The notes under the pieces were generated by a model that worked only from the letters and a program-made list of their open reading frames with translations, made no database searches and had not been told where the DNA came from. Position numbers and translations under genes: made by a program. A stretch of 64,000 nt of DNA from Streptomyces sp. Q6 (GTDB lineage: Bacteria; Actinomycetota; Actinomycetes; Streptomycetales; Streptomycetaceae), in contig NZ_CP146022.1 in assembly GCF_036967205.1 (NCBI RefSeq), forward strand, positions 2,356,001 through 2,420,000, given 5' to 3'. Shown piece after piece: positions 35,893 to 44,255 of the stretch (positions are counted from its first letter, which is position 1; each line of letters begins with the position of its first letter).

Positions 35893-36957
35893 CTACCGCG
35901 GGTCGCGGCGGGCGATGACGCGGTACGCGTTGGAGAAGCGGGTGCGGCTGACCAGCGGGGCGAGGAGCCGGTCGGCGCCGTGGGCCGCGACGGACGCGGG
36001 CGTGCCGGCGTACAGCAGCGCCTGGCGCAGCCCGCGCTGGAAGCCGGTGGGGATCTTGGTGCGCCAGGGGTCGTCGGCGTCGGGCAGCCAGTGGCCGAGG
36101 AAGAGGGCGCAGGCGGCCGTGAGATCGAGCGGGACGTGGGGTTCGCGGCGGTCGACGTCGACGACGGTGTAGCCGAGGGCGCGCAGTTCGGCGCGGAGGT
36201 TGGCGAGCGGGATGAAGTGCAGGTGCTGCGGCTGGAAGTACGACACCCACCACTTGCCGAGGAGTCGCGCGTAGCGGCTCTCGGGGTCGGGGAGCTCGAT
36301 CATCAGGTGGCCGCCGGGGCGCAGTACGCGGTGGGCCGCCTTGAGTTCCTCGCGCGGGTCGAGGGCGTGCTCCAGGTAGTGGAACATGCTCATCGCGTCG
36401 TAGCGGCCCGCGAGCCGGGGGGCGAGGTCGGTGAGGCGGCCGCGGTGGGCCTCCTCGACGCGGCCCTCGCGGCGGGCCTGTTCGACGCCGTCGCCGATGT
36501 CGAGGCCGTCGAACGCCGTGTAGGGCAGGACCTCCTTGGCGACGGCCGGGAAGTGGCCGTCGCCGGTGCCGACGTCGAGCCAGCTCTCCGGTTCCAGGAA
36601 GCGGGCCAGGGCGCGGGTGCCGGCCGCGGAGCGCTTGGCGGAGGTCCGCGCGCCGAAGATCTTCCCGGCCCGGTCCGCGTGCAGGCCCTCGTAGAAGTCG
36701 CGGTAGTAGAAGGTCAGACCCTCGGGGGTCAGGCGCGGGTTCTGGAAGGAGTGGGCGCAGGAGCGGCACTGGTCGATGGTGAACGTGCCGGGCTTGTGCT
36801 GGAGGAGGTCCGTGGTGCGCAGCCGGGTGCGCAGCTTGGTGGAGCCGCACCAGGGGCAGTCGGGGCGGCGCGGCTCGTGGAAGCGTTCGGTGCCCTGGGC
36901 GAGTTCGGTGAGGTAGGCGGGGCGGCGCTCGGCCACGGCCTGTGCTGTGGGGGACAT
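35893..36957 (-). CDS. Class I methyltransferase with N-terminal zinc finger
   Basis: A 354-residue protein. The N-terminal 70 residues include a zinc-binding pattern, CPWCGS (about 34-39) and CRSCAHSF (about 64-71). The SAM domain has motif I SWLDVGTGDGHFPAVA and the post-I acidic LDIGDG. The HYLEHALDPREELKAAHRVLRPGG region is typical of methyltransferases acting on small molecules, lipids or sugars. The exact substrate cannot be told. The ATG at 36957 has AGGAG 10 bases upstream. It lies convergent to cobU and divergent from cobT, and is probably not part of the cobalamin pathway. Confidence 0.85.
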   Translation of the reverse strand: MSPTAQAVAERRPAYLTELAQGTERFHEPRRPDCPWCGSTKLRTRLRTTDLLQHKPGTFTIDQCRSCAHSFQNPRLTPEGLTFYYRDFYEGLHADRAGKIFGARTSAKRSAAGTRALARFLEPESWLDVGTGDGHFPAVAKEVLPYTAFDGLDIGDGVEQARREGRVEEAHRGRLTDLAPRLAGRYDAMSMFHYLEHALDPREELKAAHRVLRPGGHLMIELPDPESRYARLLGKWWVSYFQPQHLHFIPLANLRAELRALGYTVVDVDRREPHVPLDLTAACALFLGHWLPDADDPWRTKIPTGFQRGLRQALLYAGTPASVAAHGADRLLAPLVSRTRFSNAYRVIARRDPR

Positions 36958-37187
36958 CGGTCTTCAACTCCTGGAGCGGGGTGGGGAGTGACGAGGGCTC
37001 CTGTCGCGCACGGACGAACACTGCGGTACGACAATCCGACTCGAACCAGAACGTAAGGGATCACCGGACGCCGCACAATGACGTGGCGGAGTCGACGCAC
37101 CACATGGCGTAACCGGCCGTCGGGTGCGCGCAGCACGATGCCCCTGTGACGGAGGGGACGTCAGGGACCCAGCGGGTCGACGGCCGG

Positions 37188-37193
37188 TACTGT
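37188..37193 (+). promoter_or_regulatory. -10 box of a putative leaderless cobT promoter
   Basis: TACTGT ends 7 bases before the cobT ATG at 37201, with no ribosome-binding site between. Confidence 0.55.
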
Positions 37194-37200
37194 TCGGCGA

Positions 37201-38247
37201 ATGAGCTCGCTGAATCTCGACGACTTCACCGACCTGATCGAGCGCCCCGATGGCGGGACCCGCCGCGACGCCGAGGAGCGCAGGGCGCGCTTCGCCGTGC
37301 CGCCCGGCGCCCTGGGCCGCCTCGACGAGCTGGGCGAGTGGCTCTCCGCCGCCCAGGGCACGGTGCCGGTACGGCCGGTCGCGCAGCCGCGCGTCATCCT
37401 CTTCGCCGGTGACCACGGCGTCGCCGAGCTGGACGTGTCGAAACGGGCCGCGGGCAGCGCCGCCGGCCTGGTCCGCGAGGTCGTCGAGGGCGCGAGCACG
37501 GGCGCGGTGCTCGCGCGCCGGCTCGGCGTGCAGATCCGGGTCGTCGACGTCTCCCTGGACTGCGAGCCCGACGAGCTGCCCGAGGCCGTGGTGAGCCATC
37601 GGGTGCGGCGCGGCTCCGGGCGCATCGACGTCGAGGACGCGCTCACCCTGGAGGAGGCGGAGGCGGCGTTCCGCGCGGGCATGGCGGTCGCCGACGAAGA
37701 GGCCGACTCCGGTACGGATCTGGTGGTCCTCGGCGATATCAGCGTCGGCGGCACGACGGCCGCCTCGACGCTCATCGCGGCGCTGTGCGGCACGGACGCC
37801 TCGGTGGTCACGGGCCGCGGCGGCGACCCCATCGACGACCTCGCGTGGATGCGCAAGTGCGCGGCGGTGCGGGACGCGCTGCGCCGGGCGCGGCCGGTCC
37901 TCGGCGACCAGCTCCACCTGCTCGCGACGGTGGGCGGCGCGGATCTCGCGGCCGCGACCGGCTTCCTCCTCCAGTGCGCGGTGCGCCGTACGCCGGTGAT
38001 CCTGGACGGCGTCGTCTCGGCGGCCTGCGCGCTCGTCGGGCAGCGGGTGGCGTTCCGCGCGCCGGACTGGTGGCTCGCGGCGCACACGAGCGGCGAGCCC
38101 GCGCAGACCAAGGCCCTCGACCGGATGGCGATGGAGCCGCTGCTCGACCAGGGCGTCACGGTGGGCGGCGCGGCGGGCGCGCTGCTGGCCCTGCCGCTGG
38201 TCCAGGCCGCCGCCGCCCTGGCCGCGGAGCTGCCCGAGACGGCCTAG
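37201..38247 (+). CDS. cobT: Nicotinate-nucleotide-dimethylbenzimidazole phosphoribosyltransferase
   Basis: A 348-residue enzyme that activates dimethylbenzimidazole as its alpha-ribazole phosphate, the lower ligand of cobalamin. The catalytic-loop region near VVLGDISVGGTTAASTLIAAL and the GRGGDPIDDLAWMRKC segment typical of CobT are intact. Length fits the family. It works with the cobU product upstream and the cobS product downstream in nucleotide-loop assembly. It appears to be transcribed as a leaderless message and ends at a T-tailed hairpin, so it forms its own unit despite the shared pathway. Confidence 0.94.
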   Translation: MSSLNLDDFTDLIERPDGGTRRDAEERRARFAVPPGALGRLDELGEWLSAAQGTVPVRPVAQPRVILFAGDHGVAELDVSKRAAGSAAGLVREVVEGASTGAVLARRLGVQIRVVDVSLDCEPDELPEAVVSHRVRRGSGRIDVEDALTLEEAEAAFRAGMAVADEEADSGTDLVVLGDISVGGTTAASTLIAALCGTDASVVTGRGGDPIDDLAWMRKCAAVRDALRRARPVLGDQLHLLATVGGADLAAATGFLLQCAVRRTPVILDGVVSAACALVGQRVAFRAPDWWLAAHTSGEPAQTKALDRMAMEPLLDQGVTVGGAAGALLALPLVQAAAALAAELPETA

Positions 38248-38272
38248 GCCACGCACGGCCACGCACGGGCCC

Positions 38273-38309
38273 CGGTCGCGTCCGCTCGCTGCCCGAGCGG
38301 ACGCGACCG
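38273..38309 (+). terminator. Intrinsic terminator after cobT
   Basis: A perfect 16-bp stem (CGGTCGCGTCCGCTCG with its complement) and 5-base loop, followed by CGGTTTTT. It is the only hairpin here with a clear T-tract and belongs to the shared-core family. Confidence 0.92.
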
Positions 38310-38357
38310 CGGTTTTTCACGGCGACGCCGCACCCCTGAATCGGCCTAAAAGCCCCA

Positions 38358-38363
38358 TAAGCT
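38358..38363 (+). promoter_or_regulatory. -10 box of a putative leaderless promoter
   Basis: TAAGCT ends 7 bases before the ATG at 38371; no ribosome-binding site is visible. Confidence 0.5.
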
Positions 38364-38370
38364 CCCCGTC

Positions 38371-40152
38371 ATGGGAGATGCACAGACACGTGGCGTACCG
38401 ACCTCTACCCCGGCGTCCCGGCGGGCGGCCGCCGTCACCGTCTGGTACCTCCGGATCGTCACGTTCCTCAATCTGCTGGGCGCCGTCTGGGTCTCCTTCG
38501 GGCAGGACCTGCGCCGCCACAACGAGGAGAACTACTTCACGCCGTACCTGCTCACGGCGGGCTTCTCGTCCGCCGTCGTCGCCTGGTTCCTGGCGATCAC
38601 GATGCGCCGCCGCAAGCGAGCGGCCTGGATCCTCAACCTCGTCCTGTGCGGTCTCTTCTTCCTGCTCTTCGCCGTCGTGATGCTCTTCCCCGAAATCCGC
38701 GCGCACGCCCAGAACTGGGTCTCGCTCGCGCTGACCGCCGGGTTCCTCGCCGCTCTGTGCGCCGGCCGCCGCGAGTTCTACGCGAAGGGCGACCGCTCGA
38801 ACGTGAAGCTCGCGGCGATCGTCGCGGTCGGCGGGCTCCTCGTCGCCTCGCTCTTCGCGACGTTCCTGGTCACGGTCACCAACCACGCGCACGACCCGCA
38901 CCGTTCGACGTTCCTGGAGCGCTGGCGCTACGGCACCCTGCGCCTGATCTCCGTCGCCTCGAACGACTCCCACTACCCCGGCATCTCCACGCCGAACTGG
39001 GTCAACGTCGTCATCAACATCCTCTCCACGCTCCTGCTCATCGCCGTCGTCTACGCCGCGTTCCGCTCCCGCAGGGCCGTCGACCCGCTCACCCCCGACG
39101 ACGAGGCGAAGCTGCACGCGCTGCTCGACAAGGAGGGCGAGCGCGACTCGCTCGGGTACTTCGCGCTGCGCCGCGAGAAGAGCGTGGTGTGGTCGCCGAC
39201 GGGCAAGGCGGCGGTGACGTACCGGGTGGTGGGCGGTGTCTCGCTCGCCTCCGGTGATCCGATCGGCGACCCCGAGGCGTGGCCCGGCGCGATCGAGCCC
39301 TGGCTCGCCGAAGCACGGGTGCACGGCTGGATCCCGGCGGTGATGGGCGCCAGTGAGGAGGCCGGCACGATCTACGCGCGGCACGGCCTCGACGCCCTCG
39401 AACTCGGCGACGAAGCCATCGTCGAGACGGCGGCCCGGGGCGGAGCCCCTGATCAGCACTTCACGCTGGAGGGGCGGGCGATGCGCAGCGTCCGCCAGGC
39501 CTACAACCGCGTCAAGCGCGCCGGCTACACCGTCCGCGTCCGCCGCCACGAGGACATCCCGGACGACGAGATGGCGTACCTCCTGGAGCGCGCCGACGAC
39601 TGGCGCGACGGCGCCACCGAGCGCGGCTTCTCGATGGCGCTCGGCCGGCTCGGCGACCCGGCCGACGGCCGCTGCGTGATGCTCGAATGCACCGACGCCG
39701 AGGGCGAGTTGAAGGCGCTGCTCTCCTTCGTGCCGTGGGGGCCGAACGGCCTCTCGCTCGATCTGATGCGCCGTGACCGGGACTCCGAGAACGGCCTGAT
39801 GGAGTTCATGGTCATCGAACTCCTCCAGTACGCGCCGGAGATGGGGATCACGCAGGTGTCGCTGAACTTCGCGATGTTCCGCTCCGTCTTCGAACGTGGC
39901 TCGCGGCTCGGCGCGGGTCCGGTGCTGCGCCTGTGGCGCTCGCTGCTCAGCTTCTTCTCACGGTGGTGGCAGATCGAATCGCTGTACCGGGCCAACGCCA
40001 AGTACCGGCCCATCTGGGAACCCCGCTTCCTGCTCTTCGAGAAGAGCGCGGACCTGCCGCGCATCGGCATCGCGTCGGCGCGCGCCGAAGGCTTCCTCGA
40101 AGTGCCCGGACTGCCCAAGTGGCTGCGCCGCAGCCGCCTGGAGCACCGCTGA
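38371..40152 (+). CDS. Phosphatidylglycerol lysyltransferase-like (MprF/LPG synthase) membrane protein
   Basis: A 593-residue membrane enzyme. Five to six transmembrane helices occupy residues 18-240. The C-terminal DUF2156 (GNAT-like) catalytic domain spans about 250-590 and includes GVSLASGDPIGDP, RHGLDALELGDEA and the conserved AYNRVKRAGYTVRV region. Family members transfer an amino acid from aminoacyl-tRNA to phosphatidylglycerol, lowering membrane charge and giving resistance to cationic peptides. The amino acid used here is unknown. The N-terminal part is shorter than the classical MprF flippase. The next gene, 2 bases past its stop, encodes a rhomboid-like membrane protein. Confidence 0.87.
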   Translation: MGDAQTRGVPTSTPASRRAAAVTVWYLRIVTFLNLLGAVWVSFGQDLRRHNEENYFTPYLLTAGFSSAVVAWFLAITMRRRKRAAWILNLVLCGLFFLLFAVVMLFPEIRAHAQNWVSLALTAGFLAALCAGRREFYAKGDRSNVKLAAIVAVGGLLVASLFATFLVTVTNHAHDPHRSTFLERWRYGTLRLISVASNDSHYPGISTPNWVNVVINILSTLLLIAVVYAAFRSRRAVDPLTPDDEAKLHALLDKEGERDSLGYFALRREKSVVWSPTGKAAVTYRVVGGVSLASGDPIGDPEAWPGAIEPWLAEARVHGWIPAVMGASEEAGTIYARHGLDALELGDEAIVETAARGGAPDQHFTLEGRAMRSVRQAYNRVKRAGYTVRVRRHEDIPDDEMAYLLERADDWRDGATERGFSMALGRLGDPADGRCVMLECTDAEGELKALLSFVPWGPNGLSLDLMRRDRDSENGLMEFMVIELLQYAPEMGITQVSLNFAMFRSVFERGSRLGAGPVLRLWRSLLSFFSRWWQIESLYRANAKYRPIWEPRFLLFEKSADLPRIGIASARAEGFLEVPGLPKWLRRSRLEHR

Positions 40153-40154
40153 CC

Positions 40155-40811
40155 ATGCCGATGACGTGGCCGCGGCGGGAGTGGGGCCCGCTGCTGAGCG
40201 CCGTGCGGGACGGGTTCGTCGCGCGGCGGTGGCGGGCGATCACGATGACGCTGACCGCGGTGTGCCTGACGGCGGCCCTCCAGTACGCGCAGAACCAGAC
40301 CTGGGGCTACCGGGTCGTGCAGGACCTGGGCGCGGTGCGGGCCGCCGACCCGCTGTGGCTCGCGCTGCTGCGCACGCCACTGTCCCTGTTCGTCCCGGCG
40401 CTCGACCTGCCGGTGTGGGGCGCCCTCGCCCAGATCCTGCTGGTGTTCGGGGTCGCGGAGATCTGTCTGGGCCGGTGGCGCACGCTGGTCATCGCCTACG
40501 TGGCGACGCTCGCCGGAACCCTGTACGCGCGGGTCGCGATCGCCGCCGGATGGCTGCCGGGGTCGGACGCGCAGGTCGTGGACACCGGCCCGTCGGCGGC
40601 GGTCGTCGGGCTCGCCGTGTACGTGTGCTGGCGCTACCGGGCGTGGTGGACCGGCGCGCTCGTCGTCGTGGTGATGGCCGTCGAGTGCGTCGTCAAACCG
40701 AACCTCGCGGGCAAGGAGCACCTGGCCGCGATCGCCGCGGTGCTCATCGTGTGCGCCGCGGAGCCGGCGGTTCGCGGAAGCCGCCGATCAGGTCCTGGAA
40801 GCGCCGGCTGA
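40155..40811 (+). CDS. Rhomboid-like polytopic membrane protein
   Basis: A 218-residue protein with five or six hydrophobic segments (about 26-44, 60-80, 88-106, 110-128, 145-165 and 170-190). The string DTGPSAAVVGLAVYV resembles the active-site helix of rhomboids (GASGA), and a His in KEHLAAIAAVL sits where the catalytic His would be. The match is loose, and the GxS motif is replaced by GPSA, so it may be inactive. It starts 2 bases after the MprF-like gene, indicating a two-gene operon. Its 3' end overlaps the convergent gene by 68 bases. Confidence 0.75.
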   Translation: MPMTWPRREWGPLLSAVRDGFVARRWRAITMTLTAVCLTAALQYAQNQTWGYRVVQDLGAVRAADPLWLALLRTPLSLFVPALDLPVWGALAQILLVFGVAEICLGRWRTLVIAYVATLAGTLYARVAIAAGWLPGSDAQVVDTGPSAAVVGLAVYVCWRYRAWWTGALVVVVMAVECVVKPNLAGKEHLAAIAAVLIVCAAEPAVRGSRRSGPGSAG

Positions 40812-41502
40812 CCCGGTGCCAGCGGCGGTCGTGCCGGTAGGCCCGCAGGGCGGCGCGGGCACGGGCGCGCGGGCGGCGCCGGTAGCAGCGCCGGGCCCAG
40901 GAGGAGCCGGGGCGGGCGAGCCGGACCGCGCCCCACCACGCCGCGAACGGCACCAGGACGCCGACGATCGCCAGCCGCGGCTTGCCCTTGAGCAGCGTCA
41001 GGACGACGAGGGAGAAGTTCAGGACCAGCGTCGCGATGAGCACGCCCCGGTCGTGCTGCTCGTCCTGCGTCATGTCGTTCACGCCGAGCGGCGAGAAGCC
41101 GCACACCACCAGGGAGCCCAGGGCCGCAGCCAGCACCACGACCTCGACGCTCTGCCGGCCCTGCTCGCTCCAGTACACGTCGTCGAGGTGCAGGACCAGC
41201 GCGAACTCGTCGAGCACCAGGCCCGCCCCGACCCCGAAGAGGACCGCGCACACGCACGCGGTGATCCCGTGCCGTCCGCTGCCGACCGACCCGAACCCGC
41301 CGACGACCATCAGGACGATGCCGGGCACGACGTGATGGATGTGCATGCCGCCGGGCGCGATGTTCCGGAACGGGCCGCGGCCCGCGCGGATCAGCCGGGT
41401 GACGGTGCGGGTCAGCAGGAACGTGGCGATGAACGAGAGCAGCGCCAGGAGCACGGGCAGCTTCCCGGGTTCCGTGATGTTCCGGTACCACCAGTCGCCC
41501 AT
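40744..41502 (-). CDS. Integral membrane protein of unknown function
   Basis: A 252-residue protein with six to seven hydrophobic segments in its first 190 residues. A histidine-rich stretch (GGMHIHHVVPGIVLM, about 51-65) and an acidic one (VLDEFALVLHLDDVYWSEQG, about 96-115) could bind metal or form an active site in the membrane. The last 60 residues are strongly basic (RRCYRRRPRARARAALRAYRHDRR) and likely cytoplasmic. I know of no function. The sequence CAGGATGGGGCC directly before its ATG also precedes the TIGR01777 gene at 54922. Confidence 0.75.
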   Translation of the reverse strand: MGDWWYRNITEPGKLPVLLALLSFIATFLLTRTVTRLIRAGRGPFRNIAPGGMHIHHVVPGIVLMVVGGFGSVGSGRHGITACVCAVLFGVGAGLVLDEFALVLHLDDVYWSEQGRQSVEVVVLAAALGSLVVCGFSPLGVNDMTQDEQHDRGVLIATLVLNFSLVVLTLLKGKPRLAIVGVLVPFAAWWGAVRLARPGSSWARRCYRRRPRARARAALRAYRHDRRWHRVSRRFQDLIGGFREPPAPRRTR

Positions 41503-41544
41503 GGCCCCATCCTGCGGCCGGGGCAGCGGCTCCGCGCGTCCAGG

Positions 41545-41550
41545 TAGCCT
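41545..41550 (+). promoter_or_regulatory. -10 box of a putative leaderless cobS promoter
   Basis: TAGCCT ends 6 bases before the GTG at 41557. Confidence 0.5.
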
Positions 41551-41556
41551 CCCCCG

Positions 41557-42323
41557 GTGCCCGCTACGAACTCCCCCGCCTCCCTGCCCGACGGCATACG
41601 TTTCGCCTTCGGCACCCTCACCGTCCTGCCCGTCACCGTCACCCGCTGGGACCGGGACGCCGCCCGGGTCGGGATGCTGGCCGCGCCGCTGGCCGGCCTG
41701 GTCGTCGGCCTCTGCGCGGCGGCGCTCGGCGGGGGCTGACGCTGCTCGGCGCGGGCCCGCCGCTCGCGGCCGTCGCCTCGGTCGCCGTACCGGCCGCGCT
41801 CACCCGGGGCCTGCACCTGGACGGCCTCGCGGACGTCGCGGACGGGCTCGGCAGCGGCAAGCCCGCCGAGGACGCGCTGCGCATCATGAAGCAGTCCGAC
41901 ATCGGCCCCTTCGGCGTCGTCGTCCTGGTCCTCTCGCTGCTCGCGCAGGTCGCGGTCCTGGCGCAGCTGTACGCCGAGTCGTGGCACCGGGGCGCCCTCG
42001 CGGCGGCCGTGTCCGCGGTGACGGCCCGCCTCGCCCTGACCTTCGCGTCCCGCACCGGCGTCCCCGCGGCCCGCCCGGAGGGCCTCGGCGCGGCCGTCGC
42101 CGGGACGGTGTCGGTGCGGGCTGCGGTGATCGCGGGCCTGGTGGTGGTCGCGGTGACCGCGGCGTTCTCGCTGCCGGGCGCGCTCGCCGTCGTCCTGGGG
42201 TGCGGCGCGGCCGAGGTGCTGCTGCGGCGCTGCGTGGCCCGGTTCGGCGGGGTGACGGGGGACGTGTTCGGCGCGGTCGCGGAGGTCGCGGCCACCGCTT
42301 CGCTGGTGGCTCTGGCCTTCTAG
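41557..42323 (+). pseudogene. cobS: Adenosylcobinamide-GDP ribazoletransferase, frameshifted in this sequence
   Basis: The CobS membrane enzyme joins adenosylcobinamide-GDP to alpha-ribazole, the last assembly step of cobalamin. The N-terminal half begins at GTG 41557 (DGIRFAFGTLTVLPV) and runs into a TGA at 41737. The rest continues in the -1 frame as LTLLGAGPPLAAVASVAV, then the conserved TRGLHLDGLADVADGLGSG and MKQSDIGPFGVV motifs, to the stop at 42323. One extra G in the run GGGGG at 41731-41735 would restore about 255 residues, the normal length. Since cobU and cobT are intact, a sequencing or assembly error is more likely than loss of the pathway. Confidence 0.88.
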
Positions 42324-42440
42324 GGCCGCCTCCCGGGGCACCGGAGGAGACAGCGGCGTAGGCTCGCCCACGGCGGGCCGCCCACCCCACGGCCCAGGCA
42401 ACGAAGCCAGCCCCACCGATGAAAGAGGGACCTCACCACC

Positions 42441-43970
42441 GTGACTGCTCTGACTCTCAGCACCGCCGCAGCGTCCGGCCTCCGCGCCGACGCCATCGTC
42501 GTCGGTGTCGCCAACGGCGCCAAGGGCCCGGTCGTCGCCCCCGGCGCCGAGGCCGTGGACAAGGCGTACGACGGAAAGCTCGCCTCCGTCCTGGAGACCC
42601 TCGGCGCCAGTGGCGGCGAGGGCGAGGTGACCAAGCTTCCCGCGCCCTCCGGCTTCAAGGCGCCGCTGGTGCTGGCGGTCGGCCTCGGTGCGGAGCCCGA
42701 GGACGACGAGGTGTTCGGCACCGAGGCGCTGCGCCGCGCCGCCGGTGTCGCCGCCCGCGCGCTCGCCGGGTCGAAGAAGGCCGCGTTCGCGCTGCCGATC
42801 ACCGACGCCGAGGACGCCGGCGCCGTCGCGGAGGGCGCGCTGCTCGGCGCGTACTCCTTCGACGCGTACAAGGAGATGGCGGCCAAGGACGCCGACGCCA
42901 AGAAGGGCAAGGCCCCGCTCGCCGAGGTCGCCCTGCTCGGCGGCAAGCCCCGCGACAAGGCGTACAAGGCCGAGATCGCGCGTGCCGTCGCGGTGGCCGA
43001 GGAGCTCAACCGCGCCCGTGACCTGGTCAACACCCCGCCGAACGACCTGAACCCCGAGGCCTTCGCCGCCGTCGCCACGGCCGCGGCCAAGGAGCACGGC
43101 ATCAAGGTGCAGGTCCTCGACGAGAAGGCCCTGACCAAGGGCGGCTACGGCGGCATCCTCGGCGTCGGCGCCGGTTCGGACGCCCCGCCGCGCCTGGTCA
43201 AGCTCTCGTACACGAGCTCCAAGGCCAAGAAGCACCTCGCCTTCGTCGGCAAGGGCATCACGTACGACTCGGGCGGCATCTCGCTGAAGCCGGCCGGTCA
43301 CAACGAGACGATGAAGTGCGACATGGCGGGCGCCGCCGCGGTGTTCGCCGCCGTCGTCGCCGCCGCGCGTCTGGGCCTGGAGGTGAACGTCACCGGCTGG
43401 CTGGCGCTCGCCGAGAACATGCCGTCGGGCTCCGCCACGCGCCCCGGCGACGTGCTGCGCATGTACAGCGGCAAGACCGTCGAGGTCCTGAACACGGACG
43501 CCGAGGGCCGTCTGGTCCTGGCCGACGCGATCGCCAAGGCCTCGGAGGACAACCCGGACGCGATCGTCGACGTCGCCACGCTGACCGGCGCGATGATGCT
43601 GGCGCTCGGCAACCGCACGTTCGGTGTCATGGCCAACGACGACGCGTTCCGCACGTCGGTCCACGAGGCCGCCGAAGAGGTCGGCGAGCCGGCGTGGCCG
43701 ATGCCGCTCCCGGCCGACCTGCGCAAGGGCATGGACTCGGCCACCGCCGACATCGCCAACATGGGTGAGCGGATGGGCGGCGGCCTGGTCGCCGGTCTGT
43801 TCCTGAAGGAGTTCGTCGGCGAGGGCATCACGTGGGCCCACCTCGACATCGCCGGACCGGCCTTCAACGAGGGCGCCCCGTTCGGCTACACGCCCAAGGG
43901 CGGCACCGGTACCGCCGTGCGCACCCTGCTCCGTCTCGCGGAGCTGACGGCGGCGGGCGACCTCGGCTGA
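42441..43970 (+). CDS. pepA: Leucyl aminopeptidase (M17 family)
   Basis: A 509-residue two-zinc aminopeptidase that removes N-terminal residues from peptides in the cytoplasm. The C-terminal catalytic domain shows the metal and catalytic motifs VGKGITYDSGGISLKP and the signature NTDAEGRLVLADA; the N-terminal A1pp-like domain covers the first 170 residues. Length is typical. The GTG start at 42441 has AGAGGG upstream. It follows cobS on the same strand and ends at a strong hairpin. There is no visible functional link to its neighbours. Confidence 0.95.
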   Translation: MTALTLSTAAASGLRADAIVVGVANGAKGPVVAPGAEAVDKAYDGKLASVLETLGASGGEGEVTKLPAPSGFKAPLVLAVGLGAEPEDDEVFGTEALRRAAGVAARALAGSKKAAFALPITDAEDAGAVAEGALLGAYSFDAYKEMAAKDADAKKGKAPLAEVALLGGKPRDKAYKAEIARAVAVAEELNRARDLVNTPPNDLNPEAFAAVATAAAKEHGIKVQVLDEKALTKGGYGGILGVGAGSDAPPRLVKLSYTSSKAKKHLAFVGKGITYDSGGISLKPAGHNETMKCDMAGAAAVFAAVVAAARLGLEVNVTGWLALAENMPSGSATRPGDVLRMYSGKTVEVLNTDAEGRLVLADAIAKASEDNPDAIVDVATLTGAMMLALGNRTFGVMANDDAFRTSVHEAAEEVGEPAWPMPLPADLRKGMDSATADIANMGERMGGGLVAGLFLKEFVGEGITWAHLDIAGPAFNEGAPFGYTPKGGTGTAVRTLLRLAELTAAGDLG

Positions 43971-43985
43971 CGCCTGCCCGCGCCG

Positions 43986-44038
43986 CGAAAGCGCTGAACA
44001 GCCCCGGGTGCACGGCACCCGGGGCTGTTCGCTTTCGA
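43986..44038 (+). terminator. Terminator after pepA
   Basis: A perfect 15-bp inner stem (43997-44029, loop ACG) is extended by CGAAAGCG/CGCTTTCG outer arms. It starts 16 bases after the stop codon. Confidence 0.85.
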
Positions 44039-44255
44039 CGAAATTCGTAGGTTCCACCACTTCTGTCACGGGTGTTTCCGGTGTAACCGCCGTCTCACCC
44101 CAGAGCCCGACGTCCCGCATGCCTTCGACAAGTGCGAGGATGGGGGGCGGCAGGACAGGGCCCCACCCGAGGGCCGAAGAACGAGCGGCCGATACACCAG
44201 CCGCCGCCCGGTCACTGGTGACCGGCGTACGGCGCACATGCATGGAGGACGTGAC

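Noticed and set aside
41412-44243. A 943-residue open frame opposite cobS, pepA and the membrane protein gene
   Set aside because: Its composition is random (Arg/His/Gly-rich) and the opposite strand has well-supported enzymes.
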